NCBI GenBank assembly: GCA_030248295.1
Contig: JASANH010000965.1
Location: 434,001-498,000, forward strand
Source of the DNA: Mesodorylaimus sp. YZB2_4
Lineage: Eukaryota > Nematoda > Enoplea > Dorylaimida > Dorylaimidae
Reading direction: 5' to 3'
DNA length: 64,000 nucleotides
The position numbers were made by a program, and so were the translations under genes. Under the pieces are notes generated by a model that worked only from the letters and a program-made list of their open reading frames with translations, was not told where the DNA came from and did no database searches. Shown one piece after another: positions 49,801 through 60,699 of the stretch (position 1 is the first letter of the stretch; each line of letters starts with the position of its first letter).

Positions 49801-52800
49801 TAAAAAAATCTCGAGCCCCATTTTGGGAAACCACAGCATCTGAAAACTGGGCCCTGGCCACGGAGGGGGGTCAGATCGCTTTCCCAAAACTTTACCATTA
49901 CAAAGTTGAAGATTTTTTCCAGCCTCCCCCATTTTCGGATGCTAAAAAACCACGAACCACCATGACCAGACCAGGATTTTGGCAACCGCAATCAAGCACC
50001 CAATTCTAAAACATACTATACCTAAATTATTATCCTTCATCTCCAATATTTTAGCCCGATGAAGATCCTGATCCTCTTCAACTGGTGCCACGCAATAATC
50101 ACCAACTTTCGGACTGGACAAAATTTTTTTCGTCACATCCAATTCGTAATTCATATCATCTCTGAAAAAAGCAAAAAAGTTAACCTCTAAAATGCAAAAG
50201 CCCAATTCAAAAAAACTTACTCCATTTTTTCAAGATTACTCGTCAATAATTGAATCCAAAATAAACTAGGACTTTCCGCATTCGATAAAACGCAGGGAAG
50301 CGGTTCAATTCGACTTGCGAATAAGGAAACACTGATCTAAAAAAAACAGATTCCTAAACAATCTTCTTTTTAGTTTTGTGGGCCGACGCCCATTTGTGCC
50401 TCTAGCCGGCCAGCATTCAAACCTTAAAAGATCAGGTGCGGGGACAGGCACACACAGCAGCATCCCTCTGCGTGTCTCTACCAGGAGCAGCTCCACGCGA
50501 GGGCGTCCTGGACAGGACACCGACTTCCTCGGGCGATGGCGGGTGGGCCCTTTTGGTGTTCGACAGCCGAGACTGCCTCCTCGTTTGGCTTCCGTCTCTC
50601 CACTCGGAGCACCTCGGCGGTACCGGGTGAGTCACCCAGGGCCTGGCGTGCAAGGTCAGCGAGGTTTGTGGTTCGCAAAGCGATCTCCATCACCGGGGAT
50701 CGAACCCGGGACGAGTCCAGCCACTCGCTCCCAAGCAATACGGGGAGACGAATGCCGAACCGCGCTGCACCACCGCGGCCGCTCCTAAACATTCTCCCAC
50801 ATAACACGAAGCCATACAGTACCTGACAGCGGTCGTCGTCTGACACGTTCCCCTTGCTGACCACGTGTTTTCGGTAATCACTACCAGAACTCGATGCTGA
50901 CATCGCAGCCTCAGCCGCCATAGCCGGCACTTGCTGTTGTGACCGTTCTACCACAGGGGCAGCCTCGACATTCGATTCGACAACATCAGATGACTCCACC
51001 TCGACAGCAGCAGACAGCACCGATTCAGTTGGCAGAGCAGGATTAGATTGCAGCGGTTCGATGTTAAACGCTTCCCCAAAAATAAGCGACGACGCTGCCT
51101 GATTGCGAGTGCATTCCATAACACTATCGTCCAATAGGCACGTCATAGTATCAGCTTGAGCAGCAGCTGGCGGCCGCGTCTGATCAACTTTTGTGGTAGA
51201 GCTCGGTTCGTCATCGATTCCATTGCTATGAGTCGAAGCGAAGGGACAAATTGGATCTTGCCTTGTCAATACCTTCGATTCTCCAATTCGCTTCTCCGTT
51301 TCCGTCAACTGAACAGATCCACGAGCGGTCACCAATGACGTCGAATGATCACCGTCAATGACTGGAGTCGTAGATCGGTGGGCCGTCTGGCCTTCATTCG
51401 TTGTTTGGTTCTGCCGCACTGGTTCCACCTGTCCTTCATCCAACATGGCCAAATTTCCAACATATTTTACCTGATCGGAGCCCGGTGTATTAGGTCGCTC
51501 AATGGGCCGAGTTTCAGTAAAATCGATCGGTCGATGATTCATAAGTTGCATTCGATCGAATTCTGGTGCTTGATCATTTTGTCGCATCATCGATGAGAGC
51601 GATTGAGCAGCGCAACTCGCCGATTCATCGAATTCCAAAGTGACATCGTCATCTTCTGAAACCAGTCAATCAGAGGAAATGTATATTCTTCAAGTAATAA
51701 TTCAAGTAAACGCGACAGACACTCCATTTACAGCTGAGCAACGGCTGCATGTATCTTACCATAAATCAATCGAACTCGTTCCAGACCGCCTTCATATTCT
51801 TTGAGTATCTTTCGAGCGTTTCGCAAAGTTTGAGTCATTTTCTTTATTTGGGCAGTATCGGCCGTCGGAACCGCACTCTCCATCTTTGGTAGCTCTTCCA
51901 TAATACGATTGCATGCCTGAAAATGATTGGGCGAGATACATCATCACTTTTCTGGCAGAGATGGCTCTTAATAACAGATCCACTTCAACGGTGTCTATTT
52001 CAACCCCACTGCACAGGCTATGTGCCGCGGCCGCGGCGTGATTTGTGTCTCCATATTGCTTGGGAGCGAGTGGCTGGACTCGTCCCAGGTTTGATCCCCG
52101 GTGATGGAGGTCACAACATCGCTGACTTCGTCTGCGGGACGGGGGGCCTGATCTCCTGCCGGGGGGGGGGGTCGGAGGGTCGGCGACATGGCGGCCCATT
52201 TTGATTTCTTGTAAAAATTAAACTTTTTAAATTTAAATTTTTCCCGCGAAAATTTAAAGTTGGTTTGGGCCTCCAAGGCAAAGCATTGGGTCTTTTTCAC
52301 TATAAAAAATGAAATTTTTCTTTGGGGGGGAGGGGGGGTGGGGGTCAAAAATAGCAAAGGTACCTGCACAACCTCGCCAGGCAGGACTGAAGGGTCTTCG
52401 CCATGTAAAAAATTTTCCTCTGCCCAAAAAAGTGGGGGGCGGGGGGGGGGGGGTCAAACACAGTAAAGGTGGAGCCACAGACTGCGGACAGGGGGTCTAA
52501 AACATTAGAAGGGTCCCCCCCTTTACAAAAATTTTTTTAACGTTTTTTAGGGGGGGTCTACACTACCTTGGATACCCAGTCAGCGATGTTGGAGGTCGAT
52601 TTGAGAACCATAAACTCTCGCTGACCTTGCATGGGTTTAGCGTCTGCCTTCCACACTCAGTGCGCATATCGCCTAGTGTTCGACTCGCGGTCAGGTATAT
52701 CATTTATTATGCGATTCGAGTGGTAATGTGGTAAAACAGGAACAAAAGCAAAACTTGACATGATAACAGCTCCTGGATTGGTCATCAGGCACATCCGCAG

Positions 52801-53647
52801 CCAAGGACTACAGATTGCACCAGGTAAAATTCGTTCAAGTCCTCTCTATACTGCCCACAATATCGGTTTGGTCATAAAACAAGATGGATGGGCGGCGAGC
52901 ATTTCACGACTCACAACCACGCAGGTAAAACCACTCGTCAAATTGTGGTGGATCTCATTCACTAGTGTTATTAGACTAGTATTTGTCATTATGGTGGAAC
53001 TGATTGCAAGGCAAGGGGTAGCACGCAAATAAAAGACATGCGGGGTATCTATCCGTGCCAAAATAAGCCGACATAAGCAATCCACAGCCGTGAAATCTTC
53101 TATGCCTACCATCCTGACATTGCGCGAAAATGTTTTCGTCAGCCAGTGCATAGCGACTGACAGAATTATCAGCAGGATCCAGAGCTAGGGTAAGACGGTC
53201 AGAAACGCGGTTGCTTGTAGGGCAAAGTTGTATTTTAGGGTAAAGTACTCAAACCCGCAACACCTAAAATCCAGGTCTTCTATGGTTTACCAATAAACAA
53301 GAGAGCGGCGTATTTTCAATATTTGACTCTGAACCAACAGGCGGCGAAAACGGTTTAATTTTGGCTAAACCACAGCTCACGCAAGGCGGCGATATTTTGA
53401 AACAGAAAACGAGCACCTTTTGCAATTCTCCTGAAGCTTAGCTGGACTTCTCTCGGTCGCGATACCTCACCGTATGTGCAGTTCCCCCCCTAGTGACGGC
53501 TCTTCTCTCACTGTCAGTCCAGATATGCACAGCAGTACTTACATCATCGATACACGCGTCGACGTCCTTCTTTAAATCGAGTAGAAACTTGACTCGAAGT
53601 CGACATTCGCTGGCCTGTTTCAGTATGGCGTCCTTCGTGTACGGCAT
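46824..53647 (-). CDS. coiled-coil protein with two extended Tudor domains (RNF17/TDRD-like)
   Basis: Tudor proteins scaffold germ-granule small-RNA factors by binding dimethyl-arginine tails. Minus-strand exons: 53647-53540 (MPYTKDAILKQ..., helical) and about 51917-51762 (coiled coil), both resembling TRIM-type coils. A long Ser/Thr/Gln-rich exon follows (about 51655-50820). eTudor 1 is spread over 50343-49280: SPSLFWIQLL, VGDYCVAPVEEDQDLHRAKI, VLYIDTGKIEW. A linker (49210-48715) is followed by eTudor 2 (about 48340-47030): HVYFRVFEAISPSNFYIQI, IVTAIFIDYGYCERL, LPAQAAYCQLLG. No RING finger was found; the first exon may lie upstream, because an acceptor-like tttaag directly precedes the ATG. 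The 3' end at 46824 reads into tRNA-like repeat and is uncertain. Tudor 1 has Thr where Tudor 2 keeps the cage Tyr. A SINE sits in each of two introns. Confidence 0.75.
49447..49720. repeat. GGTCGG/CCGACCC-type repeat, copies C and D, in a Tudor-gene intron
   Basis: agaccgacccgccgatcagg...gggaaactgacccaaactgtg (49460-49520) parallels copy A at 34490-34570 base for base in order. A second piece (49655-49710) has gactgggtcgggccgatccag and gatcggtcgatgctagg, as in copy B. Confidence 0.7.
50372..50787 (-). repeat. tRNA-derived SINE, copy 3 (head 50668-50787, body 50372-50667), in a Tudor-gene intron
   Basis: The B box is perfect on the minus strand (CGGGTTCGATCCCC). The A-box region has one extra base (gccgaaccgcgctgcacc on plus). 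The body is the best-preserved long form, colinear with copies 1 and 5. Confidence 0.85.
52022..52115 (+). repeat. tRNA-derived SINE, copy 4 (head fragment, opposite orientation)
   Basis: Plus strand shows tattgcttgggagcgagtgg, ctggactcgtcccaggtttg and atccccggtgatgg, as in the head of copy 3. The A-box end is damaged (gccgcggccgcggcgtgattt). It is followed by G-rich low-complexity DNA (52160-52480). Confidence 0.75.
52160..52560. other. G-run-rich low-complexity intron DNA
   Basis: Several runs of 7-11 G (near 52160, 52325, 52334, 52440-52451, 52550) alternate with aaaatttt-type strings. Part is locally repeated: the gggtcaaa-a-agcaaagg string occurs near 52342 and again near 52452. Confidence 0.5.
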
Positions 53648-53649
53648 TC

Positions 53650-55060
53650 TTAAAACGCGATATCATAACAGGGAGCGTACGCTAAATTCTGATATGGCTC
53701 CCCAAGTCGCCCTCCAAATTTATCGCAATGGTTGGCCTTGATAATTCTAGAGCGATCTACGAGCCATGCTGACAAGCAGGCAGCTGCTTTTATCATCGAT
53801 ATAGTGTTACTTTACACATGGATTTCATGGTGTGAGCGCATACCATACGCTGTGGAGTAAATTTGATAAAAGTACGCTTATCACCTATACAATTACGCGG
53901 GAGATTTAAATTATGAACACCGCTTTGAAAACAGTCAAGCGCTCCGAGGTTTTCCCATGCAAGCGTTAATTACAAACATTACATTATTGCAGCGGCAGGT
54001 TTTTATTCCATACGCGAGTTTGTAAGAGGTACACAGTATCACGCTGATTAGATGCTCCCTGCTGGCTAACAGACATTTATGAGTGGGGCAAGGCCAGGCC
54101 ACTCAAAGAGCCGTTATACTTTACTTTCTACACACGCAGGCAGTGAAGATACGATATGACTAAACCCAAGTTTCACTATTCAAATGTGCCTCCCCCTCCC
54201 CTGTCGTCTGGGCCCTATTCCGAATCGTGAGTCCACCCTATGGTTTTCCAGGCCCCAGGGTTTCGTTTCGCGCGAATCGACCATTAGATAAGGTGATTCT
54301 AGGTCTGAGAGATCTCTCTCTGAGGAGCTTTCTGGGAGAGGAAGATACTTATTTGGGAGTTGGGTCTGTGCATGCCTGTTCCTTTTTTCCCACATCACCA
54401 AATGCAGGTATGCGCAGCTGACCATGCAAATGAATGGTTGCAGTATACAGTATGGGAAATTATTCCCACTGTAAGTGTGCACCCGTAGACTGTGACTACG
54501 GCGTGAGCCACGCCGTAGACTATGAGCCAGATTACAAGACTTGCTAAAACTGGTCAAAAGACAAAACTGACATACACTAGCGTTTGGGCTGATATCCCGC
54601 TTCCAGTCCGTATCAAGGCCTGACAGTCAGAGTAGCAAATTTTTAAGGGATTGGCTGAATAGCCCCACAAAACCAAGACCATGATTTGCTCGAAAGAAAC
54701 ACTTCAGATACCACAATACTTTGACATTGAGTGCCGATCACTTGGAGCTGCACTTAAATTCTCAATCAGACCCTGTTAGCGTCGAAGTTTATGTGCACGT
54801 CTCAAATTAAACTCCATAGAAACGCAAAATATGTGATTGACAACAGTCTGCAACAGGAATAATCTCGCGGTGCAGCGTAAACAAACACTGTAACGTAACA
54901 TGACGTAACATAACATTTTAACACGTAACATTTTTATAACAGCGTAAAATAGAGGGTGACAGCATGGTCGACAGTCCTGTTCACTAGCTGTGTCGTGCGG
55001 CTGTGCTGTCTTCTGCGTCTCCTATCTTCTCTGCGATCAGTTGCGCATCAAAGGAAAATT
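53650..55060. other. intergenic, no gene seen
   Basis: I found no supportable exon. A palindromic string gactacggcgtgag-ccac-gccgtag lies near 54491-54520. cgtaacatgacgtaacataac tandem-like strings occur at 54892-54930, just upstream of the MSP gene. Confidence 0.4.
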
Positions 55061-55069
55061 CCGAGCGAT

Positions 55070-55633
55070 ATGTCGATATCTGAATCGTCTCGGCGCTCGC
55101 TTTCGAGCAACTGGATGGACATGGTCTGGCTGGAACCCTCGGATCGCTTGATGCTGAAGGCCAACGAACGCGCCAAGATTCGCGTCATAAATAGCAGCAA
55201 TCGTCGCATATCGTACAAGGTCAAGACGACTCGTTACTACAGCGTCATGCCCAATCGCACGTACGGATTGGTGGACCCGCACGGCAGTACCTTCATCAAG
55301 GTCGTCTTCAAGCCCAGGCCCGACGAGAAAGCGTTCAGCAAACGAGACCGCGTCACTGTGGTCATGAAAGCGGTGGCTGATACCAGCTCGGTAAGTGGCT
55401 CATCTGGATGAGACCTCCAACATCCCGCAAGGAGTCCCAGACACTGCTGCGCCCTCACTCCTTTTCTCATGCAGAAAGCGGAACAAGTGTGGCGAGAGAA
55501 GGAGAAGAGGCAAATCCTCCGTTTGTACAACAGCCCCAGCGACTCGTTCCCGTCACGCGTGTCCTCTTCGAAAACGTCGAAGCAGTCCACCAGGCGACGA
55601 TCGCGCAAGTCGCGCAGGACGCCAACCAAATGA
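55070..55633 (+). CDS. small MSP-domain protein with basic Ser/Arg tail
   Basis: Immunoglobulin-like MSP (major sperm protein/VAP) fold. Exon 1 runs to the GT donor at about 55390; exon 2 starts after ctcatgcag near 55473 and ends TGA at 55631-55633. The MSP core is clear: MVWLEPSDRLMLKANERAKI, then INSSNRRISYKVKTT, then PNRTYGLVDPHGS and VVFKPRPDEKAFSKRD. The start is taken at 55070 (MSISESS) rather than the in-frame ATG at 54956, whose extra 38 residues would add a hydrophobic segment not usual in the family. The second exon continues the last strand (KAEQVWREKEKRQI), then ends in a Ser/Arg/Lys-rich tail of about 30 residues. There is no transmembrane anchor, so it resembles nematode sperm-type small MSP-domain proteins rather than VAP. 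The role is inferred. Confidence 0.83.
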
Positions 55634-55908
55634 AGAAGGCCCAGTCGATGCGATCGAGGTTGATCGTGCGTTAAATCTCTTGCCGTCCATCCGTTGCTAT
55701 CTCGTTTGCTTGCTTGGGACCTTAGTGTCTTCGATACTGTCGTACTTATCCGTCAGAATAAAATATGGTGAAGCGAAAAATGTCGACTTATCAATGAAGG
55801 TCGAAGTGCTGTCGAGCAAGCTGTACCTATTTGCTTCCGCCACGTACATTAATGGGAACTAACAGGGCTCAATACTCCGGCACACCGTTTCTTGACTCAT
55901 CGAACTGG

Positions 55909-56740
55909 TGTAACGTAGTTGGTTCGGGGTTGGGTCACTTTCTAACCGCGTTACACTAATTGCTGCTTACCCAGGTTTCGATACGGCTGGTATCGCTGAT
56001 TGGATCGTCTGCCCCGTCCGAACCTCGCCATAAGATTTCACGTCTTTATTCGATAGCAATACGCGTCGTGACCAAATGGCAGAAGAATACGTTCTCTGGT
56101 TGCAGCCAGCAGGAGGAGGTCCTTTTATACCGGCTGGCTGCGACTGGTTCTGTCCAAAATAAATAACATTTCCAAACATGATCACAGCCCAGGTCACCAG
56201 ATTTGCACCACAATACGTATGGTCTAGGCCAGGTGCAACACGGTGAGACAGGGAACCAATATAAGTTAGTTGCACAACAATTAACAGGCCTAGGTGAGAT
56301 CCAGTTCCATCATCATCATCATCACCAGGTGACCCTGGTTCCAAAGTCTACAATGGGAACGTGAACTGGAATTGGCGCGGGAAATTCAGACTGACTATAT
56401 TGCACACGCCCGGGAATTTGCAAAGATCGTCCTCGATCTTCAACGCTTCTTCTTGATCGGTTCTGGGGAATACCGCCTTGTCTTGGTTGGGTTCAACCAT
56501 AATCCAGCACCCCTGGTCCGGGTGGGTGCTGCGGCTGATGTCGTTGGGGCGGCCGCGGAGGTGTCCGTGGATGTAGTGGTGCTGACGGTGGGTGCATTGC
56601 CGTGATCCTAGGTCTGCGCCGGCGTCACAGGAGGCGAATCGTGCGGGAGAATGGTGGGCGGTGTGGCTGGGCTGGCTGGCGAGCAGCGTTGAGTGTAACG
56701 TGGTTAGGAAGTGACCCAACCCAGAACCAACTACGTTACA
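55909..56740 (+). mobile_element. probable LTR (or foldback element) with 49-base inverted ends
   Basis: Begins tgtaacgtag and ends ctacgttaca. The first and last 49 bases are inverted copies with 3 mismatches. Each arm is itself bounded by tgtaacg and cgttaca. It is followed by ttttgggggcagc, a typical LTR-retrotransposon junction, and by a gag-like frame, so an LTR is favoured. A DNA foldback element is the alternative. Confidence 0.6.
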
Positions 56741-57082
56741 TTTTGGGGGCAGCTTGATCTGACCCGGAGGAGAGGTGTGAGTTCGCATTCTGTTCTCACT
56801 AAAGAAGATCCCAGAGTGTTCTTCTAATCGGAAAGTCGCACTCTGTCTTTCCGCAGTGGTACTCAGTGAGTCCACTCTTGGAGATCCGAGTGTGTTCTCC
56901 AAAACGGAATTTCCAGCGTATCTTCCGTTTCGTGGTTCCCATTGTGTTCCACTGTCAAGGATTCCCATTGTTTTTCCTTGTAGGAGTCCCGTTGCGTCTC
57001 CACCGGAAGGCTCATAAGCCCTTTCAGGAACAACGTGTGTCAGATCTGTTAGCGAAGTTGGAATCGTTTAAGTGTGTTAGGA

Positions 57083-57290
57083 ATGGCTTTGGCAGAGAAT
57101 GCAGATTTACAGGCTGCACTGGCCTCGCTAAATCAGCCATTCTACCGTATTTGGGAGACGAAACCATTGACTGGTAGTGCTGAACAGGATGTCACTAGGT
57201 GGTTTAAGCATTTCGAATATTAGGCTAACTTAGTGACAGGAATAACAAACGAAACTCGTTTAAGAGAACTGAAAAAGGCTGTAAGGGATG
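57083..57290 (+). pseudogene. gag remnant of an LTR retrotransposon
   Basis: ATG at 57083 opens a frame with a Ty3/gypsy-type capsid start (PLTGSAEQDVTRWFKHFEY), interrupted by TAG at 57221-57223. The same frame then continues with capsid-like residues (GITNETRLRELKKA) to about 57285, where a different repeat begins. Truncated and inactive. It lies 343 bases downstream of the putative LTR. Confidence 0.65.
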
Positions 57291-57500
57291 CACCGTGCAC
57301 CGTCCGTGAAGTCTGGGCGACTGACCTGGTACCGTCAAGTGGCGGACGCCGAACGAGTAGAGAATCAGGGACCAGTCGGTAAAATCCCTCATCCTGGGAC
57401 GCTGGTGCTGGCGCAAGATGCCCTCGTGTGCATGTGCCCCCAGGGGAGACACACACAGGGAAGCTGCCGTGAGAACTGGTCACCTCACGACCCCGCTTAT
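57288..57500. repeat. dispersed repeat related to the SINE body, copy 1
   Basis: Inverted relative to 62140-62375: gtgcatccc..gtgaagtctgggcgactgacctggtaccgtcaagt and tcatcctgggacgctggtgctgg occur in both. The layout (a gagggcatcctgg-like string plus ggtaccgggtgagtc-like string) parallels the SINE body, suggesting a diverged sister family. It cuts the gag remnant. Confidence 0.65.
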
Positions 57501-57509
57501 CATCATGAT

Positions 57510-58790
57510 GCTGGCCGGCTATAGGAAAATGGGTTGGAAGTGAAATCCCTGGCTCGCCCTAAGACAGACTCGGGCTGCCCAAAGAATGGCTCAAGCCACA
57601 GGAACACTCCCACCCAGTCTACGGGCACCTCGTGCTATAGTTTACTGTCACCACACCACAAGGGCCTTGTAGACTCACAATTCGGGGAGCAGCCACACGC
57701 GTCGGCCGTCGAAGGGGTCCTGACGGACCTAAGCCCGAAGTGCTCACAGAGCAAGTAGACCAGGAACTCAAGACCAGTTCTCTACCGATAACTGCAAACC
57801 AAACCGGACACTCGACCTCGATCTCGGTCTCCTGCTGGCCCTGACTTGGGAGAAGCAGGCCGGTTCCCTGAACTACTGCACCAATAGGCTGGAGAGGATA
57901 GTCCATGCCTATTACAGAAGTCCTGTGGGGAACTGGGGCGGCACGGGCAACACCCCACAAAATTTTTTTAAAAAATCCTTACAATGTCCAAGAGGACGTC
58001 CTCCTTGACGGGGAGTGCCTCTAGCGTCGTCCTTGACAACCCGTTGAGGAAAAAGGAGTAGTCGGCTACTCGAACCCGAACCAGAGACCTAGCCAGAACA
58101 TCATGAGGCCCCGTCTACTCTGCAAATACCTGTAATATTGGCCGCGCCCATAAAGAAGGGGAAGTGACCTAAACAACAGTTGACCGTGAACTGAATTTGT
58201 ATTTACTGTGTCTTGACTCGAGAGGATGCATAAGCCTGCTAACAGAGGCGACAATCAGTAGCATGATCAGAATAACACTGTAGATTCGGCTCTCTGTCAG
58301 TATCAGGTGCGAGAGGACTTAGTACGCAGACACAGTCTCCCAATTAAATAAAAATATATCACACAGAAACCCAGTAGCTTCCCTTAGCCTCATATTTCCA
58401 CAAGAAATCAGCAATCGATCTTGGCTAGAACGGCTGGAATGCAAGAAAAATCTTGGCGGATGGCAATGGCCTCTACAGTAGTGATTCACTGATATGAAAC
58501 AACGATGCGTAATTGGTGGATGCACCAGACCAACTGACCAGCTGATATTAAAAAAGAGTGCACTCTCGACCTACAATGCATCTGATTCACATAGCTGAAG
58601 CGTCTGCATTCGTCTGTACTGTAAAAGGCGAAATCACATGTGCTAGATGCCCAGAAGCGGTGTACTCCTGCACTGCTGGCCTTACATTATCACCACAGAA
58701 GATGGGTAGAGTCGAGAGGGTCGTCATTCCGTGTGAGTTCTGTCGTCGGGGACGGTCGGTCGGTTAGTTGGCTGAGTTGGTCGAGCGTCG
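57510..58790. other. intergenic, no gene seen
   Basis: No exon I can support. Short frames here lack recognisable domains. Confidence 0.4.
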
Positions 58791-58792
58791 GA

Positions 58793-59932
58793 ATGGGATC
58801 GAAGAAGGTGCAAGACGAGAAGAAGTTTATCGCCGTGGGTGAAGTGCTGGACGGTCGCTGGGAAAACGTGCGCGTGTTGGGCCATTTCTGTTCAGGTCGA
58901 AGCCAAGGACACCCCGACTACATGAAGCTGCTGGCCATGGAACGAGACGTGCTGCGGGCTCTGCGAGACATCAACGCCAAGCATTTCTGCCGCACGGTCG
59001 GGCAGACGGATCGGTTCCGATTCCTCATCATGTCGCTGATAGGCAAATCGTTGGACGCCCTGAAGAAAGCCGTCGGCCACGGTCAAGGGCGATCGAAACA
59101 GTTCAGTCTGTGCACGTCGCTGTTCGTCGGCTCGAGACGTTGGAGTCGATTTAAGAGTTGCGCAAGATCGGGTAAGGGGATCGCTGTTTTTGAAATAGCT
59201 TCCGCTGGCAGGCCTGAGGCTGAGGGCTGCTGTCTTAGGTACCTGCACCGAGACTTGAAGCCGGCCAACTTCGCCGTGGGTCGCGAACCGGATACGCATC
59301 GCATCTACATGCTCTACTTCGGGATGTGCCGCAAGTACACCAGGCCCGACGGCTCGCATCGACGACCGCGCGATCGACTGGGCTTCCGAGGGACAGTGCG
59401 CTTCGCATCGCCGGCCTGCCACAAGGAGGAAGAGCTGTCTCGTCGTGACGACCTGTGGTCCTGGCTGTTCATGATCGTCGACATCTCGGTGGGTAAGCTA
59501 CCTTGGGACAGTCTGCGGGTCTTCTTAAGTCCACCTCGATTCCGTAGATTCCCTCCGAGTTACATCTTCTCATTTCAGCGGGGCACGTCGCAGCAAGAAA
59601 TGATGGCCAAGATCGGCAAGTCGAAGGAGGCGTCGTTGGCGCAGCGAGGAAAGATCCTGCTCGAAGGCTGTCCGCGCGAGGACAGGACAGGACCAGGAGG
59701 CCTACGACCACACCATAACGCTGCAATACGCCGACGAGCCCAACTACGACCTCATCAAACGCGCTTGGCAGGCGTGCCAGCAACGCAAAGGCTACACAGC
59801 CCGCTCGACTGTGAACCGAAAGGCGAACACTTCCAAGCCGCGCAAGCCGTGCCCATGGCCACCATGATGGTCGACGATCGCGAGCGCGGGGCAATGCTCA
59901 AGAAGTCGTTCGAGGACGACAAGAAGAAGTGA
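58793..59932 (+). pseudogene. decayed tau-tubulin-kinase/CK1-like protein kinase
   Basis: Recognisable from VLDGRWENVRVLG at the start, PDYMKLLAMERDVLRALRDI, YLHRDLKPANFAVG (catalytic loop, about 59240-59280), GTVRFASPACH and the C-terminal TTBK-type segment. Lesions: the glycine loop and the Lys strand are missing between about 58890 and 58895; the family frame shifts near 58915 in a C run; it shifts again near 59130, and the family frame then meets TAA at 59152-59154. DFG reads YFG near 59313. A further shift near 59695, in an aggac repeat, moves the C-terminus to another frame ending at 59865-59867. Introns at about 59169-59238 and 59518-59578 keep GT-AG ends, so this is a duplicated copy rather than a processed one. 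One long open frame still crosses most of it. It could be a pseudokinase gene if the lesions are assembly errors. Confidence 0.72.
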
Positions 59933-60242
59933 GGCCGATGCTGTGATGATCATACGGTGCTGTGAACGTTGAGTGCGGTCGTGGTCGTGAACTTTCGCCT
60001 TGCACGAGGGGAAACAGAACTAGCAATCGTGCGTGTTGGTAACAGTGTCTCTGAACAGGATTGTAGTCCACCACAGTCAGACGCTCGCACACGTTTCTAG
60101 CGCTAATCGGCATGCAAGTATATTGCCCACCAGCGAGAACCCACCAGCAAATACAGTAAGTCTTCCAGCTTATGCTGTAAGCCTTCTGTTAGGTCTCTGA
60201 ACATCTGGGTCTCATCATCAGGTCCATCAGAACCCCGCTTAC

Positions 60243-60350
60243 GGCCTAAGCCTAAGCCTAAGCCTAAGCCCAAGCCTAAGCCCTAAGCCCTAAGCCCTAA
60301 GCTTAAGCGTGAGCCTAAAGCCTAAAGCCTAAGCCTAAGCCTAAGCCTGG
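60243..60350. repeat. interstitial telomere-like array, nematode type (GCCTAA/TTAGGC)
   Basis: Tandem gcctaa units with variants (gccctaa, gcctaaa, gcccaa), roughly 17 units over 108 bases. Canonical units flank a degenerate centre that includes a gcttaagcgtgag interruption. TTAGGC is the telomere repeat of nematodes; the array is internal and decayed. Confidence 0.85.
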
Positions 60351-60699
60351 AGCTACCACTCCCCGAATTAAAAGTCTATAGTATACAGCCATTGTGGTGT
60401 GCTTGGCTAGTAAACTGAACACGGTGTCGTGGGACTGTTCCTGCGGCTTGAGCCTCCCTTCTGGCAAGCCCTGATAGGTGCGGATAAGATTATCCATGCC
60501 TAGTACACTGGTACCTAGATAGCGTTGGGGCGAGCCAAGGATTTCACCAGTCTAGTCTACAACTAACATCACTGCATTGTTCAGATAACGATGGTCACCC
60601 CTAGCATAGCTGCCTTTGTAGTGTTCCTCTGATCGTGAGCTGCTCTGTGATTTCTGATTGTGGGTGGGGGTGGGCACTTCTATAAAAAATTGTTTGAGC

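Noticed and set aside
56312..56330. catcat tract as a CRISPR or structured array
   Set aside because: A simple trinucleotide microsatellite; nothing in this eukaryotic window resembles a CRISPR array.
56372..56968. Long open frames on both strands in the LTR-like unit
   Set aside because: They cross the LTR boundary, show no domain and are best explained by CG-rich repeat DNA.
60315..60497. 60-codon minus-strand frame over the telomere-like array
   Set aside because: The repeated LGLGL peptide is just the repeat translated.
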